Program-made: the position numbers and the translations under genes
DNA from: Streptomyces sp. XM83C
GTDB taxonomy: Bacteria > Actinomycetota > Actinomycetes > Streptomycetales > Streptomycetaceae
Direction of reading: 5' to 3'
Assembly: GCF_023072675.1 (NCBI RefSeq)
Contig: NZ_JALLGL010000024.1
Location: 1 to 38,616, forward strand
Length of the DNA stretch: 38,616 bases
In this document: piece by piece, positions 15,917 through 23,457 of the stretch
Numbering within the stretch: position 1 is the first letter of the stretch
Layout: each line of letters opens with the position of its first letter
Notes under the pieces: generated by a model
Database searches by the model: none
What the model saw: the letters and a program-made list of their open reading frames with translations, nothing else
Told to the model about the DNA's origin: nothing

Positions 15917-16336
15917 ATGCGACCGACCGATTCGGCCGAGAAGGCCGCACAGAACGAGACCCGCGCCGAGGCGACCGGACAGGAGCACGACAGCGCCCCC
16001 ACCGGCAAACGTGCCGTCCGTCAAACCCCCCGCCACCGGCCCGGTGGCGAACCGGCCCGCAGCCGGCCCGGTGGCGAACCGGCCCGCAGCCGGCCCGGTG
16101 GCGAACCGGCCCGCAGCCGGCCCGGTGGCGAACCGGCCCGCAGCCGGCCCGGTGGCGAACCGGCCCGCAACCAGCCGGGTGGCGAACCGGCCCGCAACCA
16201 GCCCGGCGGTGAACCGGCCCGCAGCCGGCCCGGTGGCGAGCCCGCCCGCGACCGACCGGGCGGTGAGCCCGCCCGCAACCAGCCCGCCGGACCACGGCCC
16301 GCCACGACCAGGAAGGAAACCCATGAACACCGGTGA
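15917..16336 (+). CDS. Tandem-repeat, intrinsically disordered protein (RPGGEPAR repeats)
   Basis: 139-aa protein with a good ribosome-binding site (GAAGGAGA, 6 nt before the ATG at 15917). After a 40-residue polar start (MRPTDSAEKAAQNETRAEAT...) it consists of nine copies of a nine-residue unit x-[RQ]-P-G-G-E-P-A-R, where x is H, S, N or D, then a decayed tenth. It is strongly basic and Pro/Gly-rich, so disordered. Its stop lies 14 nt inside the transketolase gene, giving translational coupling. I recognise no family. Because the 27-bp unit is a multiple of three, all frames through it stay open, so coding status rests on the ribosome-binding site and the overlap. Confidence 0.6.
   Translation: MRPTDSAEKAAQNETRAEATGQEHDSAPTGKRAVRQTPRHRPGGEPARSRPGGEPARSRPGGEPARSRPGGEPARSRPGGEPARNQPGGEPARNQPGGEPARSRPGGEPARDRPGGEPARNQPAGPRPATTRKETHEHR
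16034..16291 (+). repeat. 27-bp minisatellite, nine full units plus a remnant
   Basis: Nine consecutive 27-bp units (16034-16276) with only scattered substitutions, followed by a degenerate tenth. Units two to five are nearly identical, a sign of recent expansion. The array lies just upstream of the transketolase start and inside the preceding ORF. Confidence 0.92.
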
Positions 16337-18170
16337 ACTCGCCGATCTGGGGCAGCAGTTGCGCGTGGACAGCGTCCGGGCCGCGGCAGCCGCCGGCTCC
16401 GGGCACCCGACGTCGTCGATGTCCGCCGCCGACCTGATGGCCGTACTCCTCGCCCACCATCTCCGCTACGACTTCGACCGCCCCGAACACCCCGGCAACG
16501 ACCGCCTCGTCCTCTCCAAGGGACATGCCTCACCGCTGCTGTACGCCGCGTACAAGGCGGCCGGCGCGATCGACGACGAGGAACTGCTCACCTTCCGCGA
16601 GCTGGGCAGCCGCCTCGAAGGACACCCCACACCGCAGCGTCTGCCGTGGGTGGAGACCGCCACCGGTTCGCTCGGGCAGGGCCTGCCGGTCGGTGTCGGC
16701 ATCGCCCTCTCCGGGAAACGGCTCGACCACACCGGCTACCGCGTCTGGGTCCTCACCGGTGACAGCGAACTCGCCGAGGGCTCCGTCTGGGAGGCCGCCG
16801 AACACGCGGCCCACGAACACCTCGACAACCTCACCGCGATCGTCGACGTCAACCGGCTCGGCCAGCGCGGGCCCACCCGCCACGGCCACGACCTGGACGC
16901 CTACGCCCGCCGCTTCCAGGCGTTCGGCTGGCACACCGTCGAGGTCGACGGCCACGACGTGGACGCCGTCGACCGCGCCTTCGCGGAAGCCCGGTCCACC
17001 GTCGGACAGCCCACCGCGATCATCGCCCGCACCCTGAAGGGCAAGGGCGTCCACAGCGTCGAGGACCGCGAGGGACTGCACGGCAAACCCCTCCCCGAGG
17101 CCGAGGACGCCGTCGCGGAACTCGGCGGCGAACGCACTTTGCGCGTCGAGGTGCACGAGCCGCCCGCCGTACGCGCCCTGCACTCGATGTCCACCGCCCC
17201 CGTCGACCTGCCCACCTGGGCCACCGGCGAGGAGATCGCCACCCGTGACGCCTACGGCCACGCCCTCGCCGCGCTCGGCTCCGCACGCGGGGACGTCGTC
17301 GCCCTCGACGGCGAGGTCGGCGACTCCACCAGGGCCGAGTACTTCGCCAAGGAGCACCCCGACCGCTACTTCGAGTGCTACATCGCCGAGCAGCAGATGA
17401 TCGCCGCGGCCGTCGGCATCGCCACCCGCGGCCGGGTGCCGTACGCCTCCACCTTCGCGGCCTTCCTCACCCGCGCGTACGACTTCATCCGCATGGCCTC
17501 CGTCAGCGGGGCGCGGATCAACCTGGTCGGCTCGCACGCCGGGGTCTCCATCGGGCAGGACGGGCCCAGCCAGATGGGCCTGGAGGACCTGGCGATGATG
17601 CGGGCCGTGCACGGCTCGACCGTGTTGCACCCCTGCGACGCCAACCAGACCGCCCGCCTCGTCGCCGCCATGGCCGGCCTGGACGGCATCGGCTATCTGC
17701 GCACCCTGCGCGGCAAGACACCCGTGATCTACGGCCCCGAGGAGGAGTTCCCCGTCGGCGGCAGCAAGGTGCTGCGCGCCTCCGGGCGGGACCGGCTCAC
17801 TCTCGTCGCCGCCGGGGCGACCGTGCCCGAGGCGCTCGCCGCCGCCGACACGCTCGCCGCGGACGGCATCGACGTCCGGGTGATCGACCTGTACTCGGTC
17901 AAGCCCGTCGACCGGCACACCCTCCACCGGGCCGCCGAGGCGACGGACTGCCTCCTCACCGTCGAGGACCACCACCCGGAGGGCGGGCTCGGCGACGCCG
18001 TCGCTGAGGCCTTCGCCGACGGCCGGCCCGTGCCGCGGCTGGCCCGGCTCGCCGTACGCACCATGCCCGGCTCGGCGAGCCCCGAGGAGCAGCTGCACGC
18101 CGCCGGCATCGACGCCGAGGCGATCGCCGCGGCAGCGAAGCTCCTCGTGGAGGAAGCGATCGTGCCCTGA
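16323..18170 (+). CDS. Transketolase (about 615 aa type)
   Basis: Thiamine-diphosphate enzyme moving two-carbon units between sugar phosphates in the pentose phosphate pathway. The N-terminal TPP domain shows GSGHPTSSMSAADL (25-38) and the Mg/TPP motif GDSELAEG...DVNRLGQ. The middle domain carries the catalytic Glu in FECYIAEQQM. The C-terminal domain follows (VIDLYSVKPVD, EDHHPEGGLGDAV). It is shorter than the roughly 695-aa housekeeping transketolases, so probably a second, paralogous enzyme. The ATG at 16323 has AGGAAGGAAACCC upstream and the family-typical start. An in-frame GTG at 16011 would add 104 residues of translated minisatellite and is less likely. It lies directly before the gas vesicle cluster. 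Confidence 0.93.
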   Translation: MNTGELADLGQQLRVDSVRAAAAAGSGHPTSSMSAADLMAVLLAHHLRYDFDRPEHPGNDRLVLSKGHASPLLYAAYKAAGAIDDEELLTFRELGSRLEGHPTPQRLPWVETATGSLGQGLPVGVGIALSGKRLDHTGYRVWVLTGDSELAEGSVWEAAEHAAHEHLDNLTAIVDVNRLGQRGPTRHGHDLDAYARRFQAFGWHTVEVDGHDVDAVDRAFAEARSTVGQPTAIIARTLKGKGVHSVEDREGLHGKPLPEAEDAVAELGGERTLRVEVHEPPAVRALHSMSTAPVDLPTWATGEEIATRDAYGHALAALGSARGDVVALDGEVGDSTRAEYFAKEHPDRYFECYIAEQQMIAAAVGIATRGRVPYASTFAAFLTRAYDFIRMASVSGARINLVGSHAGVSIGQDGPSQMGLEDLAMMRAVHGSTVLHPCDANQTARLVAAMAGLDGIGYLRTLRGKTPVIYGPEEEFPVGGSKVLRASGRDRLTLVAAGATVPEALAAADTLAADGIDVRVIDLYSVKPVDRHTLHRAAEATDCLLTVEDHHPEGGLGDAVAEAFADGRPVPRLARLAVRTMPGSASPEEQLHAAGIDAEAIAAAAKLLVEEAIVP

Positions 18171-18186
18171 GCGGCGGGCGGGGGAG

Positions 18187-18208
18187 CGGAGGCGGCTCGC
18201 CGTCTCCG
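18187..18208 (+). terminator. Hairpin after the transketolase gene
   Basis: CGGAGGCGG (18187-18195) pairs with CCGTCTCCG (18200-18208) with one G-U, loop CTCG. It lies 16 nt after the stop and would separate transketolase from the gvp transcripts. Confidence 0.5.
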
Positions 18209-18264
18209 GAGCACGTCAAAGGTTTGGCCAAGGAACGAGCGGCCACCCGGACACAGAGGTGGCC

Positions 18265-18615
18265 ATGACGAACACAAACGACACATCACATTCGCAACGT
18301 TCACGGAGAAAGCCGGAGAGAGCGGAGGAACACACCACGGACGGCCGGCCCGGCCCGATGGAGATCCTGCGCCGGGCACGCGCACAACTCGCCGAACTGA
18401 CCGGGGCGGACGCGGAGTCGGTTACCTCCTTCGAGCAGACGGAGAACGGCTGGACGCTGGAGATCGAGGTGCTCGAACTGACCAGGGTGCCCGACACGAT
18501 GAGCCTCATGGCCGGCTACGAGGTGAAGCTCGACCCGAAAGGCCGGCTCACCGGCTACCGGCGACTGCGCCGCTACGAACGAGGGAGAGCCGACTCGGGC
18601 CGGGGCGGTCGCTGA
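18265..18615 (+). CDS. gvpO: Gas vesicle protein GvpO
   Basis: 116-aa GvpO. The conserved domain runs from about residue 30: GPMEILRRARAQLAELTGADAESVTSFE, then GWTLEIEVLELTRVPDTMSLMAGYEVKLDPKGRLTGYRRLRRYERG. The N-terminal 30 residues are polar and variable. GvpO is an accessory protein needed for gas vesicle formation in haloarchaea, and possibly regulatory. The ATG at 18265 has AGAGG 5 nt upstream; a GTG at 18259 would add two residues. It is separated from gvpA by a 259-bp repeat-bearing gap, so gvpO and the gvpA operon may have separate promoters. An inverted repeat TGGCC/GGCCA (18225-18245) precedes it. Confidence 0.93.
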   Translation: MTNTNDTSHSQRSRRKPERAEEHTTDGRPGPMEILRRARAQLAELTGADAESVTSFEQTENGWTLEIEVLELTRVPDTMSLMAGYEVKLDPKGRLTGYRRLRRYERGRADSGRGGR

Positions 18616-18677
18616 GGCGTCCCGAAGGGCCGCCCGGTCCGCCGCCCCACGGCGCGGACCGGCGCCGCGCACCCCGC

Positions 18678-18801
18678 CCGGACACCGTCCGGACCGGGAC
18701 AGGGCACACCGCCGGACACCGTCCGGACCCGGACAGCGCACACGGCAGTCCGCACCCGGACTCCGGGACACCGCCCGCACCACCGTCCGGACAGCGCACA
18801 C
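18678..18801 (+). repeat. Imperfect direct repeats between gvpO and gvpA
   Basis: A unit of about 33 bp built on CCGGACACCGTCCGGACC followed by GGACAGnGCACAC occurs at about 18678-18709 and 18711-18743, with a third partial copy at 18778-18801 (ACCGTCCGGACAGCGCACAC). Each full unit contains the palindromic core CCGGAC...GTCCGG. The repeats could be operators or sequence drift. The gvpA promoter should lie in or after them. Confidence 0.65.
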
Positions 18802-18874
18802 CACCGCGGAAGCGCGCACCCCACCGAGAAACCCGGATCCCACACACTTCTACTCATTGAGGAGGCACGGTCCC

Positions 18875-19303
18875 ATGACCGTAGTCCCGGCACAGCAGAG
18901 CGGCGGCGGGGGCGGTTCCAGCGGCCTCTACGACGTCCTGGAGCTCGTCCTCGACAGGGGGCTGGTCATCGACGCGTTCGTCCGGGTTTCCCTGGTCGGC
19001 ATCGAGATCCTGAAGATCGACATACGGATCGTCGTGGCCAGCGTCGACACCTATCTGCGCTTCGCCGAGGCGTGCAACCGCCTCGACCTGGAAGCGGGCC
19101 CGCGCAAGAGCCCCGGCCTGCCCGACATCGTCGGTGACATCACCGAGTCCGGCGCGCGCGGCAAGTCCAAGGGGGCTCTCTCGGGCGCCGCCGAGACCAT
19201 CTCGGACGCCTTCAAGGAGGCGCGCGACGAGAGCCGCGGCGAGGAACGTCCCCGCCCCCGCAAGACCGCAGCCCGCCGCAAGCGTCAGGAGGAGCAGGAG
19301 TGA
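18875..19303 (+). CDS. gvpA: Major gas vesicle shell protein GvpA, with long C-terminal extension
   Basis: Structural protein of the vesicle wall. The amphipathic core is clear: GLYDVLELVLDRGLVIDAFVRVSLVGIEILKIDIRIVVASVDTYLRFAEACNRLDLE (about residues 22-78), the helix-beta-beta-helix fold of GvpA. The classical protein is about 70 aa. This one is 142 aa, with a Ser/Gly N-terminal lead and a 65-residue C-terminal tail ending in a cluster of basic residues (RPRPRKTAARRKRQEEQE), probably disordered. A strong GAGGAGG precedes the ATG at 18875. The stop overlaps gvpF by 4 nt. In the cluster GvpJ and GvpS share the same fold. The position and the Gly/Ser lead support assignment as GvpA. Confidence 0.92.
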   Translation: MTVVPAQQSGGGGGSSGLYDVLELVLDRGLVIDAFVRVSLVGIEILKIDIRIVVASVDTYLRFAEACNRLDLEAGPRKSPGLPDIVGDITESGARGKSKGALSGAAETISDAFKEARDESRGEERPRPRKTAARRKRQEEQE

Positions 19304-20079
19304 GCACGTACGTCTACGGCATCACCGCCCGCTCGCACGCCGGCGTTCCCGACGGACTCACGGGCGTGGGCGAGCCGCCCCGCCCGGTCCGCTCGGTGAC
19401 CGCGGGTGACCTCGTCGCTCTCGTCAGCGACGCCCCCGAGGGGCTGCGCCCCAAGCGGCGCGACCTTCTCGCCCACCAGGCCGTTCTCGCCGAGGCGGGC
19501 GCCGGAGGGTGCGTGCTGCCGATGCGGTTCGGCAGCGTCGCCCCCGACGACGACACCGTCGCCGATGTCCTCGGCGAACGCACCGACCACTACCGGGAAC
19601 GGCTGGACGCGCTCGACGGCCGCGTCGAGTACAACGTCAAGGCCAGCCACGTCGAAGAGGCCGTCCTGCACCGCGTGATGGCCGAGAGCCCCGACGTGCG
19701 GGCGGTCGCCGAGGCCAACCGCAAAGCGGGCGGCGGAAGTTACGAGGACAAGCTGCGCCTCGGCGAGATGGTCGCCGCCGCGGTGAAGGCCAGGGAGGTC
19801 GAGGACGGGGCCGCGCTGGAGCAGGCCCTGGAGTCCGCCGCCGAGGCCGTCAGCGTGGGACCGGAGTCGACGGGCTGGCTGGCCAACGTGTCGTTCCTGG
19901 TGGAGCAGGAGGCGGCCGAGTCGTTCCTGGCCGCCGCCGAACAGGCCCGCGCCGACATGCCGCACCTGGAGATCCGCGTCAACGGCCCCCTGCCGCCGTA
20001 CAGCTTCGTCGAGCCCGGACCGGCCGAGCCCGCGGGCACCACGGCCGGCGGCGCCGACGCCGACGCGGGAGCGGGGTGA
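19300..20079 (+). CDS. gvpF: Gas vesicle protein GvpF (GvpF/GvpL family)
   Basis: 259-aa GvpF/L-family assembly protein. It opens with STYVYGITA and has the family core VLPMRFGSVAPDDDTV..VL..R.......L..L.GRVEYNVKA. A helical hairpin follows, and the closing motif is HLEIRVNGPLPPYSFVE. GvpF binds GvpA and is thought to nucleate or chaperone shell assembly. The GTG start overlaps the gvpA stop by 4 nt. A short Ala/Gly-rich tail follows the domain. The second member of the family is gvpL at 22675. Confidence 0.94.
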   Translation: MSTYVYGITARSHAGVPDGLTGVGEPPRPVRSVTAGDLVALVSDAPEGLRPKRRDLLAHQAVLAEAGAGGCVLPMRFGSVAPDDDTVADVLGERTDHYRERLDALDGRVEYNVKASHVEEAVLHRVMAESPDVRAVAEANRKAGGGSYEDKLRLGEMVAAAVKAREVEDGAALEQALESAAEAVSVGPESTGWLANVSFLVEQEAAESFLAAAEQARADMPHLEIRVNGPLPPYSFVEPGPAEPAGTTAGGADADAGAG

Positions 20080-20083
20080 CGCC

Positions 20084-20344
20084 GTGGGCCTGATCAAAGA
20101 GGTGCTGCTGCTGCCGTTCGCCCCGGTGCGCGGCAGCGCCTGGGTGATGCGGGAGCTGGTCCGCGAGGCCGAGCGCATCCACTACGACCCCGCCGCGATC
20201 CGGGCCGAACTGGCCCGCCTGGAGGAGCAGTTGGACGCGGGCGAGATCACCCCGGAGGAGTTCGACCGGCAGGAGGACGAACTCCTCGACCGGCTGGAGA
20301 CGGCGACGCGCGCGAGCGCGGCCCCTGACGAGTGGACGACATGA
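20084..20344 (+). CDS. gvpG: Gas vesicle protein GvpG
   Basis: 86-aa GvpG. The diagnostic start is GLIKEVLLLPFAPVRGSAWVMRELVREAER, followed by an acidic helical part (LARLEEQLDAGEITPEEFDRQEDELLDRLE), a likely coiled coil. It is a small accessory protein required for vesicle assembly. The GTG at 20084 lies 4 bp after the gvpF stop, and its own stop overlaps gvpY by 4 nt (ATGA). Confidence 0.94.
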   Translation: MGLIKEVLLLPFAPVRGSAWVMRELVREAERIHYDPAAIRAELARLEEQLDAGEITPEEFDRQEDELLDRLETATRASAAPDEWTT

Positions 20345-21078
20345 TGAACCGAACGGCAATGGGCCTGGCGATCGGCGCCGGCTATCTCCTGGGACGAACC
20401 AGGAAACTGAAAATGGCGCTGGCGGTCGGCGGCCTCGTCGCCGGCAAGAAGCTCAACCTGACCCCCTCGGGCGTCGCCGACCTGCTCGGCAAGCAACTCC
20501 GGGACAATCCGCAGTTCAAGGAGATCGGCGACCAGCTGCGCGAGGACCTGCGCGGTGTCGGCAAGGCCGCCTCCGGCGCGATGGTCGAACGGCAGATGAC
20601 CGCCCTCGCCGACCGGCTGCACGGCCGTACCTCCGAGGTGCGCGAGCAGCTCACCGGCGCCGCCGGACTCACCGGCGGCCACGACGACGAGCAGCCCGAC
20701 GACGAGCGCGCCGAGGACGAGGAGTTCGAGGACGCCCACGAGGAGGAGCCCGAGGGCGACGAGGGCGGGGACGACGAGGGCGGGGACGGCGGCGAGGAGC
20801 GCTCCGGCGGCGGGAAGACCGCCGGGCGGGCACGGGCCCGCAAGGCCGTGCGCAGGGCTCCCGCCGAGAAGACGGCCCGCAGCGCCGGGAAGTCGGCCGG
20901 GGGGACCGCCGGCAAGCAGGCCGCGAAGGCGGGCGAGAAGACCGCCCGCAAGGCACCCGCCAAGAAGACCGCCGGCCGTGCGGGCGCAGCCGCGAAGAAG
21001 TCGGCCCCCGGCCGGAAGGCCGCCGCCCGGCAGTCCTCGCGGGCCCGGTCGGCCTCGGCCGAGGGAGGCGAGGAGTGA
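20341..21078 (+). CDS. gvpY: Gas vesicle cluster protein GvpY
   Basis: 245-aa actinobacterial gvp-cluster protein, named by position in the O-A-F-G-Y-Z-J-L-S-K order and by its N-terminus (MMNRTAMGLAIGAGYLLGRTRKLKMALAVGGLVAGKKL). That start is a short hydrophobic helix with basic flanks. A helical part follows to about residue 105 (LRDNPQFKEIGDQLREDLRG). Then comes an almost purely acidic stretch (about 108-153, E/D/G) and a Lys/Ala/Arg-rich tail like histone H1 (KTARKAPAKKTAGRAG). It is sometimes annotated as DNA primase, for which I see no motif. The ATG at 20341 overlaps the gvpG stop by 4 nt. Confidence 0.85.
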   Translation: MMNRTAMGLAIGAGYLLGRTRKLKMALAVGGLVAGKKLNLTPSGVADLLGKQLRDNPQFKEIGDQLREDLRGVGKAASGAMVERQMTALADRLHGRTSEVREQLTGAAGLTGGHDDEQPDDERAEDEEFEDAHEEEPEGDEGGDDEGGDGGEERSGGGKTAGRARARKAVRRAPAEKTARSAGKSAGGTAGKQAAKAGEKTARKAPAKKTAGRAGAAAKKSAPGRKAAARQSSRARSASAEGGEE

Positions 21079-22304
21079 TGACCGCGACGGCAGGAAAGGC
21101 CGAGTCCGCCGTGGACGCGGCGCAGGACACCGTATCGGGCGGCCCGCTCGGGGGGCTCGCCCACAGCGAGGCCGCCGACCGGCTCAAGGCCGAGGTGCAG
21201 GAGTATCTCGCCGCGCAGGCCCTGCGGATGCTGACGGGCCTCGGACGCAAGCTCGGCGAGTCCACCGGGAAACTCAACGACATCGCCGAGGGCAAGAGCC
21301 CCGGCTTCGCCAAGCTCGCTCTGGACGGCGGCCGCAAACTCGCCGAGGGCAAGGGCCCGTTGCGCAGCGCGCTGGAGCTGGGTGCCTCCCGGGCCAAGGA
21401 CAACGTGACCGGGGCGCTGAAGAACCTCGGCGGCGGCAAGAAGGGCGGCAAGGGCAAGGCCGGCAACAAACCGACGGTGATCATCGAGCACATCGACGTC
21501 GGTGTGCCGCTGCGCACGGCCTATGACCAGTGGACGCGGTACCAGGACTTCAGCACCTTCGCGAAGGGCGTCAAGAGCGCGAGCCGCGCCGACGACACCC
21601 ACTCCGACTGGCAGGCCAAGGTGTGGTGGTCCAGCCGAAGCTGGAAGGCGACGACCACCGAGCAGATACCCGACGACCGCATCTCCTGGACGTCGGAGGG
21701 CGCCAAGGGCACCACGAAGGGTGTGGTCTCCTTCCATCGTCTCGGGGACAACCTGACGCGTGTGCTGCTGGTGATCGAGTACTACCCGTCCGGGTTCTTC
21801 GAGAAGACCGGCAACATCTGGCGTGCCCAGGGCCGCAGGGCGCGGCTCGACCTGAAGAACTTCGCCCGCTTCATCACGCTCAAGGGCGAGGCCGACGAGG
21901 GCTGGCGCGGCGAGATCCGCGACGGTGAGGTCGTCCGCGACCACGAGGAGGCACTGGAGGCGGAACAGGCGGAGGACTCGGACGGCGGCGAGGACGCCGA
22001 AGGCGCCGACGAGTCGCACGACGACGCCCGGGACGCCGAGGACGAGGAATACGAGGACGACGAGGCCGTAGAGGAGGACGAGGACGGCGGGCGACCGGCC
22101 CGGGCCGAGGACTCCGAGGACCTCGAGGACGACGAGTACGAGGACGAACCGGAGGACGCCTACGAGGACGAGGAAGGCGCCGAGGACGACGAGGACGAGG
22201 CCGGTTACGACGACGAGCCCGAGGACGGCTACGACGACGAGGACGACGACTACGCCGAGGACGCCGAGGACGACGAGTACGCGGGCAGGGGGAGCCGGCG
22301 ATGA
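21078..22304 (+). CDS. gvpZ: Gas vesicle cluster protein GvpZ, SRPBCC domain with acidic tail
   Basis: 408-aa protein. The first 125 residues are helical and end in a Gly/Lys-rich linker (GGGKKGGKGKAGNK). Next is a START/polyketide-cyclase-like SRPBCC domain (about 130-265): TVIIEHIDVGVPLRTAYDQWTRYQDFSTFAKGV...WTSEGAKGTTKGVVSFHRL..NLTRVLLVIEY. From about residue 285 to the end there are some 120 residues of almost only Asp, Glu, Tyr, Gly and Ala. Such domains bind hydrophobic ligands or partner proteins; here it may assist GvpA handling (inference). The ATG at 21078 overlaps the gvpY stop by 1 nt (TGATG). A GTG at 21075 is an alternative. Confidence 0.88.
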   Translation: MTATAGKAESAVDAAQDTVSGGPLGGLAHSEAADRLKAEVQEYLAAQALRMLTGLGRKLGESTGKLNDIAEGKSPGFAKLALDGGRKLAEGKGPLRSALELGASRAKDNVTGALKNLGGGKKGGKGKAGNKPTVIIEHIDVGVPLRTAYDQWTRYQDFSTFAKGVKSASRADDTHSDWQAKVWWSSRSWKATTTEQIPDDRISWTSEGAKGTTKGVVSFHRLGDNLTRVLLVIEYYPSGFFEKTGNIWRAQGRRARLDLKNFARFITLKGEADEGWRGEIRDGEVVRDHEEALEAEQAEDSDGGEDAEGADESHDDARDAEDEEYEDDEAVEEDEDGGRPARAEDSEDLEDDEYEDEPEDAYEDEEGAEDDEDEAGYDDEPEDGYDDEDDDYAEDAEDDEYAGRGSRR

Positions 22305-22678
22305 CCCAGCCCCGCTCGGTCTCCGGCCGGCTGCCCGAGCCGTACGGCAGTGGCGGTGGCGCCAACCTTGCCGACATTCTCGAACGTGTGCTCGACAAAG
22401 GGATCGTCATAGCGGGCGACATCCGGATCAACCTGCTCGACATCGAACTGCTCACCATCAAGCTCCGCCTTGTCGTCGCCTCGGTCGACAAGGCCAAGGA
22501 GATGGGTATCGACTGGTGGGAGGACGATCCCGAACTGTCCTCCCGGGCCCGTCGCAAGCAGCTCGCCCGGGAGAACCGCGAGCTGCGTGAGCGGCTGGCG
22601 GCCCTGGACCCGGAGGCCGCCGACGAGGTCGGCCGGCCCCGGGCCCGCCGGGAGATCAGCGACGAGGAGGCCCGATGA
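22301..22678 (+). CDS. gvpJ: Minor gas vesicle shell protein GvpJ
   Basis: 125-aa GvpA-fold protein. The core is ANLADILERVLDKGIVIAGDIRINLLDIELLTIKLRLVVASVDKAKEMGIDWW (about 21-73), which resembles GvpJ/GvpM more than GvpA because of the GDIRINLLDIELLTIKLRL strand pair. The C-terminal half is a charged helix (RKQLARENRELRERLAALDPEA), probably a coiled coil. In other organisms GvpJ sets vesicle width or forms the conical tips. ATG overlap of 4 nt with gvpZ; its stop overlaps gvpL by 4 nt. Confidence 0.92.
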   Translation: MTQPRSVSGRLPEPYGSGGGANLADILERVLDKGIVIAGDIRINLLDIELLTIKLRLVVASVDKAKEMGIDWWEDDPELSSRARRKQLARENRELRERLAALDPEAADEVGRPRARREISDEEAR

Positions 22679-23457
22679 CGGGACTGCGCTACGTCTACGC
22701 CGTGTGCCGCCCCTTCACCGCCCCGCTCCAGCGGCAGCTGACCGGGGTGGCCGGGGCGCCGCCCCGGCAACTGGTCCACCACGGCCTGATCGCCGTGTTC
22801 AGCGAGGTCCCGGCGGAGGATTTCGCGGAGGAACCGCTCCGGGCCCATCTGGAGGACCTGGACTGGCTGACCGCGACCGCCCGCGCCCACCAGGGCGTGG
22901 TCGACGCGCTCACCGTCGTGACCACACCGCTGCCGCTGCGGCTGGGCACCGTCTTCCATGACGACAGCGGCGTACGCACCATGATCGAGGCCCGCGAGCG
23001 GGTCTTCCTGCGCACTCTGGGCCGGCTCGAAGGCCGCGTCGAATGGGGTGTGAAGGTGTACGCCGAGGACTCCCCGGACCCCGGCACACCGGCGGAGGGG
23101 GAGAAATCCGCGCATCCGGCGTCGGGCCGGGACTATCTGCGCCGCCGCAGCACCCGGGCCCGCGCCCACGAGACGAGGTGGCAGCAGGCCGAGGAATACG
23201 CCGGGCGGCTGCATGCCGCGCTGTGCGCGCACGCCGAGGACTCCCGGCTGCACAATCCGCAGAATGCCGCACTCTCCGGAGCTTCCGGACGCAATGTGCT
23301 GAATGCGGCATATCTGGTGCCGCGGTCGCGTTCCGAGGAATTCGTGGAACTGGTCGACCGCACCAAGGACGAGAGCGGCGACGACGTGCCGGGCATGCGC
23401 GTGGAGCTGACCGGCCCGTGGGCCGCGTACTCGTTCGTGGAGGAGGAGCGGACGTGA
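22675..23457 (+). CDS. gvpL: Gas vesicle protein GvpL (GvpF/GvpL family)
   Basis: 260-aa second GvpF/L-family protein. It starts TGLRYVYAVCRPF and contains LPLRLGTVFHDDSGVRTMI, LGRLEGRVEWGVKVY and the final MRVELTGPWAAYSFVE. An insertion-like segment DPGTPAEGEKSAHPASGRDYLRRRSTRARA lies in the middle, as in other GvpL proteins. It probably interacts with GvpA and GvpF and other accessory proteins during assembly. The ATG at 22675 overlaps gvpJ, and the TGA overlaps gvpS (GTGA). Confidence 0.93.
   Translation: MTGLRYVYAVCRPFTAPLQRQLTGVAGAPPRQLVHHGLIAVFSEVPAEDFAEEPLRAHLEDLDWLTATARAHQGVVDALTVVTTPLPLRLGTVFHDDSGVRTMIEARERVFLRTLGRLEGRVEWGVKVYAEDSPDPGTPAEGEKSAHPASGRDYLRRRSTRARAHETRWQQAEEYAGRLHAALCAHAEDSRLHNPQNAALSGASGRNVLNAAYLVPRSRSEEFVELVDRTKDESGDDVPGMRVELTGPWAAYSFVEEERT

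Noticed and set aside
16034..16291. CRISPR array
   Set aside because: 27-bp units are directly tandem with no unique spacers, and they encode a repeat peptide.
16011..16322. N-terminal extension of transketolase by 104 repeat residues (PVANRPAAG) from a GTG at 16011
   Set aside because: The family starts at the MNTGELADLG position, which has its own ribosome-binding site. The extension is open only because the 27-bp repeat is free of stops in every frame. Kept as a question in the findings.
20341..21078. Annotation of GvpY as DNA primase
   Set aside because: No TOPRIM or primase motif is visible; the name likely stems from low-complexity Lys/Ala similarity.
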